A DNA stretch of 64,000 nucleotides, taken from positions 1,302,001 to 1,366,000 of the forward strand of contig JAESUZ010003164.1 of assembly GCA_017311185.1 (NCBI GenBank), given 5' to 3'. Each line of letters starts with the position of its first letter. The stretch's first letter is position 1. Origin of the DNA: Proteles cristata cristata (taxonomy: Eukaryota > Chordata > Mammalia > Carnivora > Hyaenidae). The notes below the pieces were generated by a model, which saw only the letters and a list, made by a program, of their open reading frames with translations, did no database searches and was not told where the DNA came from. Positions 1-12,734 of the stretch are shown one piece after another. A program made the position numbers and the translations under genes.

Positions 1-187
1 CCCTGTGTTCTGCTGGCTCCAAAGGAGGCAAGAAGCGGGGATCACTCTTGTTTCTGCTCTAGACTTTTACAACTTGGACATGCTAGACGCTTTTCACTTT
101 TCACGTTCTATCTCATTTCAAATCAGGACAAAGTACAGTTGCTTGGTCTTTCCATATGTCTACCTTTTATGCAAAGAGTCTGCACAC

Positions 188-262
188 TTTCTGTAAAGGG
201 TCAGACAATAAGCGTTTTAAGCTCTGCAGGCCACATGCCATCTGTTACTGATCTTTCTCTTC
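188..262 (-). repeat. hAT-type MER element fragment
   Basis: The text tgtaaagggtcagacaataa, followed by ttttaagctctgcaggccac, resembles the end of the old mammalian MER element whose other end reads cagcaaacta. A longer copy lies at 34489. Family assignment is from memory. Confidence 0.5.
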
Positions 263-369
263 TTTTCATAATTCTTTAAAATGTAAAAACCGCTCTTAGC
301 TTACAGGATATATAAAAGTGAGCCGTATGCTTCATGTCAATGATCATTTGTCCTTTGATGACTCTTTGT

Positions 370-598
370 GCTGTCAGCTGACTCTGTTTCAGACACTCAG
401 GTTTTCCTCCTTCCTGCCACAGGGCCTTTGCGTATGCTCTGCCTGCTCTGTGTGTCCTTCTGGCTCTTAGCTCTTAGATACCTTTGCCCCTCCGTGTGTT
501 TCTCCCAATCTCCTAGCTGCTGCTCTCGCCTCCCTCGAGTCTCCTCTCCACCCAGCAGCCAGAGCCATCTTTAAAGCCAAAATATCATTGAGTCATTT
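370..598 (+). repeat. L2 LINE fragment
   Basis: The segment cacagggcctttgcgtatgc followed by tctgcctgctctgtgtg is typical of the region before the L2 3' end. It is old and divergent. A second, longer L2 segment follows directly. Confidence 0.65.
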
Positions 599-1165
599 CC
601 ATTGCACAGGAGTAAACTTGCTGTTTCTGAACATAACCGGCGTGGCCTCCCACCCTTACTGTCTGGCTCCTACCTTAACTTCTCCTGAGAACCTCATCCT
701 CTGCCCCCTAAGCTAGCCGGCTTTTTCCTCATTGTGCTAAGTTTGCCCTCGCCCCAGGGCCTTTGCAGTTGCTCTTCTTCCTGCCCCAACCATCCCCGCC
801 CCCCAACTCTTCGAGCCGTCTCGGTGGCTCGGTGGCCTCCCCCTGACCATCCTATTTGAAATGCTGCCCCCATCCCCCACAGCCTGCAAACACATCTCTT
901 ATAGTCACTGGTTAGCATATCAGCCCCCTTTCCTTCCGTTGTATACTTCTGAATTTTTTTTCTTATTTATTTGCTCCTATTGTGCCTTACCTACTAAAAT
1001 ATATGTGCCAGGAAGACAGAGGCCTTGTCGTACTCACAAGTTCACTGTCAGTGCCTGGAATAGCACCTGACAGCACTGGGCCAAAGCACTGTAGACACTA
1101 GCGTGCGGCATAGAGAGGCACGGAGTAGAGTGACTCAGTGGATGAGTGAATTCATGCATTGCCCC
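599..1165 (+). repeat. L2 LINE 3' part
   Basis: It repeats the cagggcctttgcagttgctc landmark, then runs through cccctgaccatcct to a 3' end with gtgcctggaatagcacctga and ggatgagtgaattcat, the usual L2 terminal region. The double landmark suggests two L2 copies or a local duplication. Confidence 0.7.
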
Positions 1166-1200
1166 CTTTCATTTTTGCTCATTAACAATTGGTGCCATCT

Positions 1201-1423
1201 TGGGGCGCCTGGGTGGCTTAGTCGGTGAAGCGTCCGACTTTCGCTTAGGTCATGATCTCGCAGTTTGTGGGTTCGAGCCCCGCGTCAGGCTCTGTGCTGA
1301 CTGCCAGCTCGGAGCCTGGAGCCTGTTTCAGAGTCTGTGACTCCCTCTCTGACCCTCCCTGCTCACGCTGTCTCTCTCTCTCTCTCCTAGAAATAAATAA
1401 AAATATTAAAAAAAAAAAAAAAA
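1201..1423 (+). mobile_element. CAN-SINE, young subfamily, sense
   Basis: A full-length tRNA-derived SINE with an A/B-box head, CT-rich stretch and pure A tail. A perfect 17-base target-site duplication flanks it (aacaattggtgccatct at 1184-1200 and 1424-1440), indicating a recent insertion. It has the GGCTTAG head and CTAGAAATAAATAAA tail shared with 45422 and 56009. Confidence 0.95.
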
Positions 1424-2726
1424 AACAATTGGTGCCATCTCTTTCAACTCAAATACTTACCTATCCATTGACTAAAGTAAAACTATCCGGATACTTGGTC
1501 TCTGCAGTTTAGCAGACCTCGCTGTTACGTTTCAGTGCCACACTGAATTCTTTTATCGCCAAGCTCATCTTTGTTATTCCTGGCTGTGCATTCTCTGGAT
1601 AGCCCTCCCTCGTCCTTACACCCGCTTTCCACGCCTGCCAGCTCACACACTTCTCGCTCACAGGAATCACTCCCCCCTTTGAATTTCTAAAGCATTTAAT
1701 AGGCAGTATGTCTGTGACTCATAGAGTAATTCGTGTAGATTCTCTTGCCCAGAAGAGATAGTCATTAAATATGGAGCAGTGATGCTACAGCCTCGTTTCA
1801 GATGAAGGTCGTCTGTATCTCACCCTTAATGCTTGAGTCATGAATTTTTGGTGTCTCAGTTTCGTCCTTACCTTCCTCACAGAGGAGTCCATAACTCAGT
1901 GTCTGGGGAAAGCATGTAAACCATCTGCAAGAAATGCTTTTAGCTGCAAATAACCGAAGACCCAGACCCTGGTGGGTAGGGAGCCCTGCGCTGGTGCAGC
2001 AAGGCAGACGTGTCACCTTCTGGAACTTTCCATTCCACCTCCTCATCCACTTCTGCACCTCGATGTTTTATCAACTAACCGTTGACAGGTGGCTGTTGCC
2101 CTTCCAGGGAGAAGGTACAAACACAGAAGGGCAAAGGATCAGAAGCACCCACCCCCTTAGTGTGACGCGTCTTCTCACCTGGAAAGTAACACCTTCCTAG
2201 ACACCTCACCTAGAGGTCCACGCTCATGCCCTCTGGCACCTCATTACCCTCAGATGTGGCAGTCGCTTGACCTCCCCTACAGGGGAGACACGGTCTGGAG
2301 TGTTCAGTGTCTTATTTTCTCTGATCGATGAAGGGATAGGAGAAAAAAGTTAGGTATGGCTTTGGGGTAGATGACATTTTCTGCCACAGCACATTTTTTA
2401 GGAGAGAAGGCTAATCAAATTTTCCAAGATCCTTTAAGTGAAAAGCGAACAATACTTACTAACTGAGGAATGTCATCCAGATAACTCTGCTGAAACTCAG
2501 TAGACTAAAGAGAAATGTATTTTTATATGATTTTACCTGTGGGTGAGAGAGATTCTAATAGTACAACATAAAAGGAGAGTACCTTTTTTTTTTTTTTTAG
2601 TAATCATAACATATGGGGATTGAATCCTATATGAGCCTCAAATTCATTTACAAAATGTCTGTATTAATGAATTAATTACTTAACCAATATAGTCTAGTTA
2701 GTGAAGCAATGGCTGAAGCAGCCATA

Positions 2727-2766
<40 letters not shown>

Positions 2767-2785
2767 CACGTATACATATATATAG
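2727..2785 (+). repeat. (TG)n/(TA)n simple repeat
   Basis: About 14 uninterrupted TG units, then alternating TA-rich sequence. A likely length-polymorphic microsatellite. Confidence 0.95.
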
Positions 2786-2844
2786 TATATTACTTGTATT
2801 CCTTTCAGATAGTGAAAGATTTTCACTAGTGAAAAAATCCATAC

Positions 2845-2920
2845 ATATATTATTATATATAATTATTATATATAATATATCCACATACGATTATTGTTAT
2901 TATCATTATTATTATGTGCC
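2845..2920 (+). repeat. AT-rich simple sequence
   Basis: Interrupted TAT/ATT repeats with a TTATTATTATTATTATG-like stretch. No other feature is visible. Confidence 0.8.
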
Positions 2921-3095
2921 TTCTACCTTCATAGTTTGTGCCCTAACTGGAGTAAGGGTTTGGAGTGGAGATATTTTTTTTTTTTCAGATTTGGAATCCT
3001 TGAAAATACAATTATACAAATTAAAGAGCTCTTATTCTAGCTCAGTTGTGAGAATATTTGAAAAGAGTGAAAGCAGTATAGTAGCAGCATCCTCT

Positions 3096-3116
3096 CCCCC
3101 CCCTTTTTTGGGGGGG
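3096..3116 (+). repeat. C8-T6-G7 homopolymer hairpin
   Basis: Eight C, six T and seven G in direct succession form a perfect GC stem with a T loop. It abuts the T-rich end of the antisense SINE that follows. Confidence 0.85.
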
Positions 3117-3117
3117 T

Positions 3118-3324
3118 TAAAATTATTTATTTATTTTGAGAGAGAGAGAGAGACTGCATGAGAGAGCTTGGGGGAAGAACAAAGAGGAAGAGCGAGAATC
3201 CCAAGCAGGCTCAGTGCTGTCAGCACAGAGCCCAACACGAGGCTCAAACCCACAAACCGGGAGACCATGTCCTGAGCTGAAATCAAGAGTCCAACACTCA
3301 ACCACCTGAGCCACCCAAGCACCC
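3118..3324 (-). mobile_element. CAN-SINE, antisense
   Basis: Runs from reversed tail (attatttatttattttgaga) through the GA-rich stretch to the reversed head (gagccacccaagcaccc). Moderately divergent; no clear target duplication. Confidence 0.9.
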
Positions 3325-3326
3325 AG

Positions 3327-3645
3327 CATTTTGTCCCTTTTACCCCTCTTTCCTGAACTGTAACTTACATGCAGAGAAATGCACATAACACGGGGACACA
3401 GCTCGATGAATTTCAAAACTGAGCATACCAGATAGCAGACACCCAAATCCCAGCGCCACCTGGTCTTCCCCCCTGGAAGCCTCTCTCCTGGTCCCTGCCA
3501 CTCACAAGTCTCCCCCTCACCAAAGTGGAGCACTCTGAGCTCTGGCAGCAACGTGGAGGGGTGCCTGTTTTCACAGTTTATATAAATAGAATCAGCCCAT
3601 GCGTCCAATTGTACATTTGACATCCAGCTGTGTGTTCAGATGGGA
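3327..3645 (-). repeat. Old L1M-like fragment, antisense
   Basis: Text such as gaactgtaacttacatgcag, then agaaatgcacataac and tatataaatagaatc, resembles the minus strand of old mammalian L1 3' regions. Divergent; the family is uncertain. Confidence 0.45.
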
Positions 3646-3763
3646 GGGATACCGGCTTTTTCTTACTTAGCTCTGCCCCGCTCAAACCATTTACTGGAGC
3701 CATAAAGAATAAGCTTCCATTGTTTTCTGGCAACTACGAGTTTTCCTAATTTCACAGCAATAA

Positions 3764-3963
3764 TTTTTTTAATGTTTGTTTTTGAAAGACAGAGCGTGAG
3801 TGGGGGAGGGACAGGGAGAGAGGGAGTCACAGACTGAAACAGGCTCCAGGCTCTGAGCTGGCTGTCAGCACAGAGCCCGACACGGGGCTCGAACCCACAA
3901 ACCGTGAGATCATGACCTGAGCCAAAGTCAGACGCTTAACCCACTGAGCCACTCAGGTGCCCC
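3764..3963 (-). mobile_element. CAN-SINE, antisense
   Basis: A complete reversed SINE from ttttttaatgtttg to cactcaggtgcccc. The gagtcacagactgaaacagg segment places it near the young subfamily. Short imperfect flanks (agcaataat and ggcagtaat) may be the target duplication. Confidence 0.92.
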
Positions 3964-6900
3964 GTGGCAGTAATTATAGATACTGTTTTCTCGTGGAACA
4001 AACAGACTCTTCGGCCCTCCTACCCTCCAGGTTAAGCTCTGAGAGCACTAGGAACTGGGGCAGAGAAAGAAATTTCTTTATTTTCGCTCCCTATTCCTGA
4101 TTCTGGGTGACGCTTTCTTCCCCTTTCTAGTTCAATAAACATCCATGTGTCTGAGCATCTTGCAGTTGAGACTCCCCTCCCCCTCCCCCCACCCTGGGTT
4201 GATCTTACATTTTGGGAATTGACAGCTGTTCTATTTCATATCCCCCTCAGCACCCCCCCCCACCTCTGCCATCACTGCTGGTGTTCAGGTCTCATGATTG
4301 TCCAATTCACAGAAAGCAGGAGAATCACAGCCTTTCTAATGCTGTTTCCTCTCCTTTGTCCTACAAAGGGGCAAAAGAAAGTTGTCTTAGCAGAGACTAT
4401 GAAAGAGTAAAAAGTCTTTTTAGAGAATGGGAATGGCGAATTGTTTTGCATGACTTAAACAAAAAGGAATTAAAACTGGTATGTGAATCAAAATCTTTCC
4501 CTATCTGAAGGGAACATCAGGGAGGAAACCTTAAGTGAAAGCGCTCAAGGGCAGCCTTTATTTAGAAATAGAAGGAGAGTCACCTTTGTGTTGGAGTGTA
4601 TCTTTCACCAAACTAAACTCTTGCATGCTGACACGTAAAATTTCATTCTCGGCGATTTATTTCCTCGTAGAAATGTCCCTTTGACCCTTTAACCTTCTTA
4701 TTAAAGTCAGGTGCTCCTGAGATGATCAGCATTTTCAGATAGTTCCCTCGTTCTTTAGAAGCGGTTCTCATTATTGGAATTTAGAAGCTATGAAAGCTGT
4801 CTGCTATAAATTGACAGACGCTAAGATGTGTGAATGTGATATGAATATTCCACTGCGTTACCAAGGGACAGTTCCGTTGCCAGTCCTTTGATTATTTGTA
4901 AGGAAATGGCTTCATGACGCCCAGCCTCACGCTTCCCTCCCTGGCCCTTCTGTGGCGCTTTCTCGCACTGTGATCAGCTTTCCAAAACCAGCTCGCCTCC
5001 GTCACATCACGGAGCAGAGCTGTCCAGCAGTTGAAGAGCTGGCAGAAAATTAATTTTCCCCCCTTTCTGGCTTTCCTGCTATTTGTGAAAAGTGCGACTG
5101 GCAGTGGAATGCTGGTGCGGTCAGCATTCTTTGGGAGGATGCGACATTGTTAAAACGTAACTGCTGCTGTTTTAATAGTGCCCAAATAGATAATTGAATT
5201 TATGGACATCTAAATTTAATTCCAGAAATCAACACTATGGTAATAAGAGCTGGACCTGCGTTCTCTTAGGCCAAGTAATTTAATTCCTGAGCCAATTGAA
5301 CTATTATGTATTTCTGTTCCTTATTATGCCAGTAAATTGCTCAGGCAGATGTAGTGATGGATGATGGGCATATATTTCTCTTTTTTTATGGCTAGACATA
5401 TTCTAGAATGCAGATCACTTTAACTGCAGCTGCTTTCATAAGTATGTTTTCCCTTTGGAGCCTAAGGTACAACAGTCAGGTCATAACAGGGGAGGTTGAG
5501 GGAGGCTCCTAGGGGTACCCACAGTCATACTTTTCCTGTCCCACCCGGAAGCACAATACTGACTTAACCCTGGACTCTATCATTCCATTCATGGCTCAGG
5601 ATAACGTGCACACTTCATGCTTTAAGGAGAATATTGGTTTGGTCTGATTTCTCTCCTTGACTTTACCTCACTTTTCTACTTAATTTGGAAACTAAATAGC
5701 ATTGGTGCCTGTAATTTGATTGGATACAGAAGAGAGTAAATTAGCTGGTGGCACACGCCGGATCATTCTTCTGTGCACACTACTACAACAGCGTGATCCT
5801 ATAGATAAGTGAGGAAATAGGATACTGTGTACATTTTGGGGCATCTGAGCAGCTGTTAGGAATTCTTGGGAAACTTTGCCTCAGCTGGACTTTTGTGCAG
5901 GAACGCACGCAGTCGAGAAATAATGATTGCACCCCATTTATCTCTGAGTGGATGACAGCTTCTGTCACCTGATTATCAGTGCCAACATTTTCCCTTCTTT
6001 CTTCTTCTTCATGGCCTCATGGAAGTGTTAAAATGACTGGTCAGGGCCTTCTCTGTTACATTTGATTTATTACCATGCTAAGAAGTCATTATTACTGTTA
6101 CTCTGCTTCATACATTTCTCCTTTTTCTCAAGGCACATGGCTTTAGTTTCTTTGGATGTGTTCATTTATGATCCTTGCATCATTAATCAGCATTAGGAGG
6201 GTGGGCCACTCGGCAGCCGTGCACATTTTTATGGGACTTCTCTACAAGTTCCTTACGTTATGAGTTAATCGATGAAAGGAATTCCTTTTAGCGATGTGTC
6301 CATCTCCTTCCGTAGCTTTTTCCTTCTCATCCTCAGCCAAAAGACGTGGGGCTGTCTTTCAGACTTCATTTGCGGGAGTCTTCCTGTCCTCTTTGCTGTC
6401 TCCCCACACCATGGAATCCTAGAGTTCTTGTTCCCTAACGCGTTTGAAGTCTGACTCCCTATGCAGTGCCCAGGTCATCTAGAGCATTCCCCAGGCTCCC
6501 AGTATGGCTCACCCAAAATCTTTAGGTTCCTGTCACTTCTCCTTAGAGGTAAGAGTTGGCTGCGGAGCCACAATTCCCCGGTCTCTTTGTTCGTGAGGGT
6601 GGAAGTTGTCGGCGTGGCAGCCCTCCATCCTCTTCCTGTGGCTTGTCACATAAGACCTGTGGCAGTTGCGCTGGTAGTTGGAAACGCCCAGCACGTGTAG
6701 ATCTTTTGCCTGTATTGTTTCTGTGACCTGAGCTAGGATGAAGCATGTATTTCTGCTGGGTAGCCAGATGATATGTGATACATACTTCCACTTGTTTAAC
6801 ACTTAGGTTCCTGTCTTCATTTATCATCTTTCAAATGCTCTTGACCGTGTCTGCACGGCAGGTCTGTCGTTTCTACAAGGACATCTCACTCGAGCTTTCT

Positions 6901-7067
6901 GGTTTTGTTGGAGAATACCCTTCTGCCATCCAAATGTGCTGATTTATTATTCAGCACTGTGCATCGGGATATGCATACTTAATGCCTTACGTATTATTTC
7001 CAGTCCCCTTCTCAATTATACTGTGATTTACCGGCTGTTACCATTATTCTCAGCATTGCATATTTCA

Positions 7068-7245
7068 GTGGTTCTCAGAATATCATACCCTGAATACCAG
7101 CATCAGTATCACCCAGGAAGTTGTTAGAAATACAAATTCTCAGGCCCCATCCTAGACCCACTCATTCAGAAACCTTGGTGGATGGTGCCCGGTGATTTGT
7201 GTTTTAATAAGCCTTCCAAGTAATTCTGATAGTTGCTGACATTTG
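7068..7245 (+). repeat. MER5A-like DNA transposon relic
   Basis: Begins cagtggttctcagaatatca and continues with agcatcagtatcacccagg and ttgttagaaatacaaattct, the characteristic text of MER5A (hAT-Charlie type, non-autonomous). Old and divergent. Confidence 0.75.
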
Positions 7246-7549
7246 ACACTCCCAGAAATACTTGATATTCTACAACGTTCCACAGTAAACAAGAGTAGGG
7301 AACACAACTATCTATAGGCTCCGTAGATCTCCCTGACCACTGGGTATTACAGATTTATTTACACCAGTTTCTTCTTCCTTGTCCATTTCCAGATGAATAG
7401 TAATATTTGAATGGATTTCCACCTTTACTAACTGAGTCCATCAGTCTACCATGCAGATGCTGTGTGGTATTTTCACATACATTGTGAGAAGTCATTCTGT
7501 ACAGCAAATTCAGTTTGGATATCCCCCTTCCTCTCTCCTGTTTAAATAG

Positions 7550-7950
7550 GCCCAATTTTTTTAGAGCACTTTTAGGGTTACAGAAAATTTGAGCAGCAAG
7601 TACAGAGAACTCCCTCCTCCCTTCTTTATGCTCACCCCCACGCTTCCTCTGTTGTTAACATTTTTTATTAGTATCATGCCTCTGATCCAATATTGATACA
7701 TTAGTGATAAAGTGCATAGTTTATACTAGAGTTCACTTCCTGTGTTGTACAGTTGTGTTGGTTTTGACAAATGCATGTGTCGTGTGTTCACTGCTACAGT
7801 ATCTTACAGAGACTGCTCAAAAATCCCCTATGCCATACCTATTCATCCCTCCCTTCTTTACCCTGACCCCCGACCCCAGGAACCACTCCATAATTTCGCC
7901 TTTTCTAGAATAGCATATAGTTGGAATCATGGTATACCATTTTTGCAACC
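7550..7950 (-). repeat. Old L1M-like fragment, antisense
   Basis: Landmarks are tttagggttacagaaaattt, tccaatattgatacatta, ttttgacaaatgcatg and catatagttggaatcatg. These are familiar from the minus strand of mammalian-wide L1 3' regions. Confidence 0.65.
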
Positions 7951-8140
7951 ATGTAAACTGAGAAGAGCTATGCCCAAGGGTCAAAACGCTGGAGACCTAG
8001 TGAGCTAGGATTCCTCCGTACACTTGCTGGCTTCAAGCCTTGTGTGTTGTCTGCTTTGATACCACATTCCCGCTAAAATTACCAAAATCTTTTGTTGTTG
8101 ATTCCCACCCTCCCAACTTTTCTGAAATTTGTTTAAATGA

Positions 8141-8411
<271 letters not shown>

Positions 8412-8739
8412 TAGATTTCCAACGTCAGGGAGAAGGAAGGCCTCATACCAGCTTCCCAGCCGAGCACCACTTCCTTCCCCAACCAGAAATAAAATTCACA
8501 GTGACAGGTCTTAATGCTTGTGAAACTCCCTTTGGTTTAACAAGCAGTCCAACAATTCATTTCAGATGTGAAATCCCAATGATACGGACTGTTCTGCTTG
8601 GTACATGGCCAGCTCGTTCTAGAAAGTTCTAGAAAACTCCAGCTGACCAGGTGGAGCAGTCTCATTCGGCTGAGGCTGTTGGGTGACCTCGTTGGTACAT
8701 CCCTGGCAGTGGGTATTTAGTACAATCTTATTACCTGTT

Positions 8740-8865
8740 GTCTCTTTCACCACACGAACTATGAGCGTCTTGAGCACAAGGACTGGCTTTTATTTAGTAT
8801 CATGCAGAGTGCCTGCATTGTAGAAACTTCTAGATAAATCTTAGGTGAGTGAGCAATTGGAATTA
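8740..8865 (+). repeat. L2 LINE 3' end
   Basis: Matches the L2 end pattern: cttgagcacaaggactggct, then agtgcctgcattgtag and a degenerate aataaatcttaggtgagtgag. Confidence 0.6.
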
Positions 8866-9434
8866 AATTCCATTAAAGAACAACATTTGGTGGGTCATCA
8901 ATCACATTACATTTTGCTGTGAAATGTAACTTGGATGATTTTTGTGTTTTATTGGGGGAAGTGGCAGAGTGCTTTCTTTGAGAGGTAGATGTTGTGTTAA
9001 TATCTTAAGACTTCCTTTTTCCCACTTAATTAATGCTCCTGTTAAGAATGTTGTGACATGAACAAACTAACAGACTACCTTTTTGGTCTCCCTGAAATAA
9101 AAGCAAGCGTTGCATTTACGCTAGACAACCAAGTGCTGTTATAGCAACTAGCGAATTGTAGGCTTGTGTTTCTTAAAGGTGATGCATTTGTTTTGCAAAT
9201 AGTGAAAGATGGTCCTAGAATGGGATCTGGCGAATATGGATGGATGGAGTTTTAATGTATTCAGATACTTTTAATGTCTGCCACAAATGCTACAGTATTT
9301 TAAGTTTTCCTCTTGCTTTTTATTAAGGAAAAAATGAGTTCAGCTCTGGTGTTAAATTGGAGCTTAAAATGGGTTACTTTCTCTGCCTTAAGTAGATTCC
9401 TAATGACCACTGTAATATCTTTTTCCTTTCACTG

Positions 9435-9765
9435 CACCTTCACTGAGGTATAATTGACATATAAAATTCACTCATTTTAAGTATATGTGTGTATAATTCA
9501 GTGGCTTTAATAAATTTACCAAATTAAGCAACCACCCTCATAATCCAGTCTTAGAACATTGTCATCATCCCGATAAGATCCCTCACATGCAGTTAATCCT
9601 TGCTCTCACCGCCAGCCCCAAGCAACAGCCATTCTGCTTTACGTCTCTACAGATTTGCTTTTTCTAGACATTTAATGTTAGTGCGATCATACATGCTCTT
9701 TTGTGTCTGGCTTCTTTCACTTAAAATAGTGTTTTTGAGGCTCTGGGTTTCTTTACCTTACAGCT
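9435..9765 (-). repeat. Old L1M-like fragment, antisense
   Basis: Contains actgaggtataattgacata, attcagtggctttaataaat and tgtctggcttctttcactta, all familiar from reversed old L1 3' sequence. A sense SINE follows at 9786. Confidence 0.65.
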
Positions 9766-9785
9766 TTTAAGACTGAGATTATTCT

Positions 9786-9988
9786 GGGATGCCTGGATGG
9801 CCCAACCTGTTAAGCACCAGGTTCAGCCCTGGTCATGATCTCGGGGTTCACGAGTTTGAGCCCTGCGTCTGGCTCTGTGCTAACAGCTCAGAACCTGGAG
9901 CCTGCTTTGGATTCTGTGTCTCCCTCTCTCTCTGCCCCTTCCCCACTCACACTCTGTCTCTCTCAAAACTAAATAAGCATTAAAAAGA
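9786..9988 (+). mobile_element. CAN-SINE, sense, older
   Basis: The head is altered (gggatgcctggatggcccaa) with a deletion in the A-box region. The B-box, CT-rich stretch and AAATAAGCATT tail are present. Confidence 0.88.
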
Positions 9989-11067
9989 TTTTTTTTTAAT
10001 AAAACAGAGTTCACTTAAAATACATTGAAAGAGTCACATAGTCTTTAAAAAATATAGCAGAAGATAGATTGTTTAACTTTATCATTTCCTGCCTAATGGT
10101 AACTTCTTACTGCATTTAGCCCATAAGGGCTTCTGTGGGTAGATTTATATTTTTAAAAAAGCCCCTGCTTTCTCAATACTCCAGGCATCCTTTCCCAGAA
10201 TGTTCTTCACGTGCCTCTTAAGACCATCTGTGGCAGATCTGGCTAAATGAACTTGTTAGCTTCTCTTTTCCTAGGAAGGAAAATTGGGATTTTTTCAGAG
10301 CTTCTCTTGAAACCTAAAAGATGTGGGACTACAGATTACAGCAGTTAGTATTCTGCAGTGACTCTGATATTCTCATGGTCTCCGCCAGGCTATTAGCTAT
10401 TTACATAATCATGTCCATTTATTCATCATTCGTTTTGGGGGTGCCTTTTTGGTACAAGCCGTTTTGCTGGCCTTCGTGGATCATAGGATAAGGACCCACA
10501 AGAGAGCCAACCTTCATGGATGTTAAAATCTTACAGGAAATTTACATCAAAGAAACACAGAGTCATCTGTGCTAAAAACTATGAGCCCAGGGCCCACATC
10601 AAAGAGTAAGATTGATCAGAGAAGGGTCTGCAGAAAGAGATGGAAGTGGAAAGGCTCATGGCAGATCTACCTAGGGATTTTATTTTAGGGTACTTTAGAG
10701 TCAGAAAGGATAGCAGAACAGATTTGCCCTGGGAAGGTACATGGCATGTTTGGGAGATGAGGACAGTCCGATTTAAACTAGAGCATGTGTCTTAGATAAG
10801 AGAGTCACAGGACATTAGGTTGGGGCTAAAATGTGGAGACCTTCCATGCCAGACTGGCAAGTATGAGCATAAGCTGACCACAATCCCTTCCTACCGTGTG
10901 CGGAGGAATTTTCTGGTAGAAACAGTGAAGAGATTTTGTTGTGATGTTCCTGCTGTGAGGAGATGGGGGAACAGGGAGTAAGTAACACAGTTTATACCAT
11001 ATAATGAGAAAATACCATATAAACTTATGCCGATACTCCAAACCAACAATTTCCTTGGGATAATGTA

Positions 11068-11137
11068 GTCTTGTTATGTTCTGAATAAGCAAAAGAATTC
11101 TCTTGAGGTTATATGGTCTTGTTATGTTCTGAACAAG
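11068..11137 (+). repeat. Direct repeat, period 48
   Basis: The 21-base segment tcttgttatgttctgaa-t/c-aag is present twice, 48 bases apart. It looks like a local duplication in unique intron sequence. Confidence 0.7.
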
Positions 11138-11705
11138 TCCAGTTTCTTTTGCTTGAGTTTTTCTCTCAATGTAGCATTATTAGCCAAGATCAATCATAGA
11201 GGGATGTAAGTTGTAATATTTTCTGTAGAAAGACAAAGGCAATTGAAAGATTCTTTTTAAATCTCCAAGCAAGAGACTTTTTTTTAAAGCTAACCTTTAA
11301 AGATAACAAGTTAATAATGTTGATGGCGAGAAAAGCAGTAACAGTGACATTCTAAAAACACAGCGTGGTCATTTAGAGCTACCAACTGTCAGTGCTAGAA
11401 ATAGAAGAGCTTTGAATGGAAATCCATTCATCCCATGTAAGACATCCGAAATGGATGAAAGTGTACTTGAGGCAAATCTTTCAGGGAAAGAAACATGTTA
11501 TGGTATATTGGGTCCATGTCAGAGAGTTTTGTGAATTCCCAGCTCACTCCAATAAAGAAGTAGAAGTTTAAGTGGGAATATTAAAGGGGTCAGCTGCATC
11601 CAGCTCTTTCCCTCGTGGTCACTGGCATACATGAATTACAGGTCTTCCCTGATAAAGAACTGCAGCAATGCCATACGTGATTGCTGACTTTATAAAACTC
11701 TTCTT

Positions 11706-11911
11706 GGGGCGCCTGGGTGGCTTAGTCAGTTAAGCGTCCGACTTCAGCTCAGGTCATGATCTCACGGTTCATGGGTGAACCCGCATCAGGTTCTGTGCTG
11801 ACCCCTCAGAGCCTGGAGCCTGTTTCAGATTCTGTGTCTCCCTCATTCTCTGCCCCTCCCCCACTCGTGCTGTGTCTCTTTGTCTCAAAAATAAATAAAA
11901 ATCAAAAAATT
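11706..11911 (+). mobile_element. CAN-SINE, sense
   Basis: A full-length copy with an intact head; a small deletion after the B-box (tcatgggtgaacccgcatca). The tail is AAAAATAAATAAAAATC followed by a T-rich stretch. Confidence 0.93.
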
Positions 11912-12547
11912 TTTTTAAAAATTCTACTTACTTACAAGTAGCCCTGCTAGTGTGCTGAAAATAAAAATCACAAGTGACTTGCAAGGAAGAGATATTGAAA
12001 TGAGGCTCACAATCTAGTTTTCACTGTTAATGTTTCAGTGCCCGAGAGAAAATGTGATTTACAACCATACTTAATAAGAAAATTGTTTCTTCATTACCAC
12101 CGTATTGCTACTAATACAATCCCTTAATGTGCTTTGTAACAAAAACTCAATCCCTTTGTAACCTGTTTAAATTTGAAAGAAATAGGTAGAGGGAAGGAAA
12201 GTATAGGACGTTTTGACATGGTCATAAAATTTGCAGCTGTATTGTACTAGAATCGATGATCCTGAAGTGGGAGATGTCAGTTCTAACTCTGTTACCAATT
12301 CCAGAGGAAAAAGCGAGCATGCTACTATATCCATCTGGCTTTAGCATTTATTGGTTTAGGTACTTAAGGAAAACTTGGATCTGGTAGATTAAGCCAATAT
12401 CAGTTTGAGTGAAATGACAGTATATTTAGACTCTGGCTCCTAATTTTCTTTGATTTGAGAAGGGATAACACTTCATGAACCGAAGATGTCAGGGCACGTT
12501 CTGATTCAACCATGGGTTCTAAACTGTGATTAAGCATTGGTATTACA

Positions 12548-12707
12548 GGGGCCCCTGAACATGGCTCAGTCCGACTCTAGATTTCAGCTCAGGTCATGAT
12601 CTCATGAGCGCCACATCAGGCTCTGCCCTGACAGGGCGTGGAGCTTGCTTGGGACTCTTTCTCTGCTGCTTCCCCCCACACATTCTCTTTCCAAATAAAT
12701 GAAAAAG
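12548..12707 (+). mobile_element. CAN-SINE, sense, degraded
   Basis: A shortened, divergent copy: ggggcccctgaacatggctc, then caggtcatgatctcatgagc, ending ccaaataaatgaaaaagc. Confidence 0.8.
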
Positions 12708-12734
12708 CAATTGTTTCTATCTTTTAAGCCTTGT

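Noticed and set aside
1201..1280. tRNA-like A and B boxes in SINE heads
   Set aside because: They belong to tRNA-derived SINEs repeated 43 times in the window, not to tRNA genes; they lack a cloverleaf with an acceptor stem.
2709..3161. Open frame of 150 codons on the plus strand
   Set aside because: It is made of a TG/TA simple repeat and AT-rich sequence.
3123..3623. Open frame of 166 codons on the minus strand
   Set aside because: Much of it is the translated antisense SINE, and the rest falls in old L1-like sequence. The protein has the typical SINE-derived text (HGLPVCGFEPRVGLCADS).
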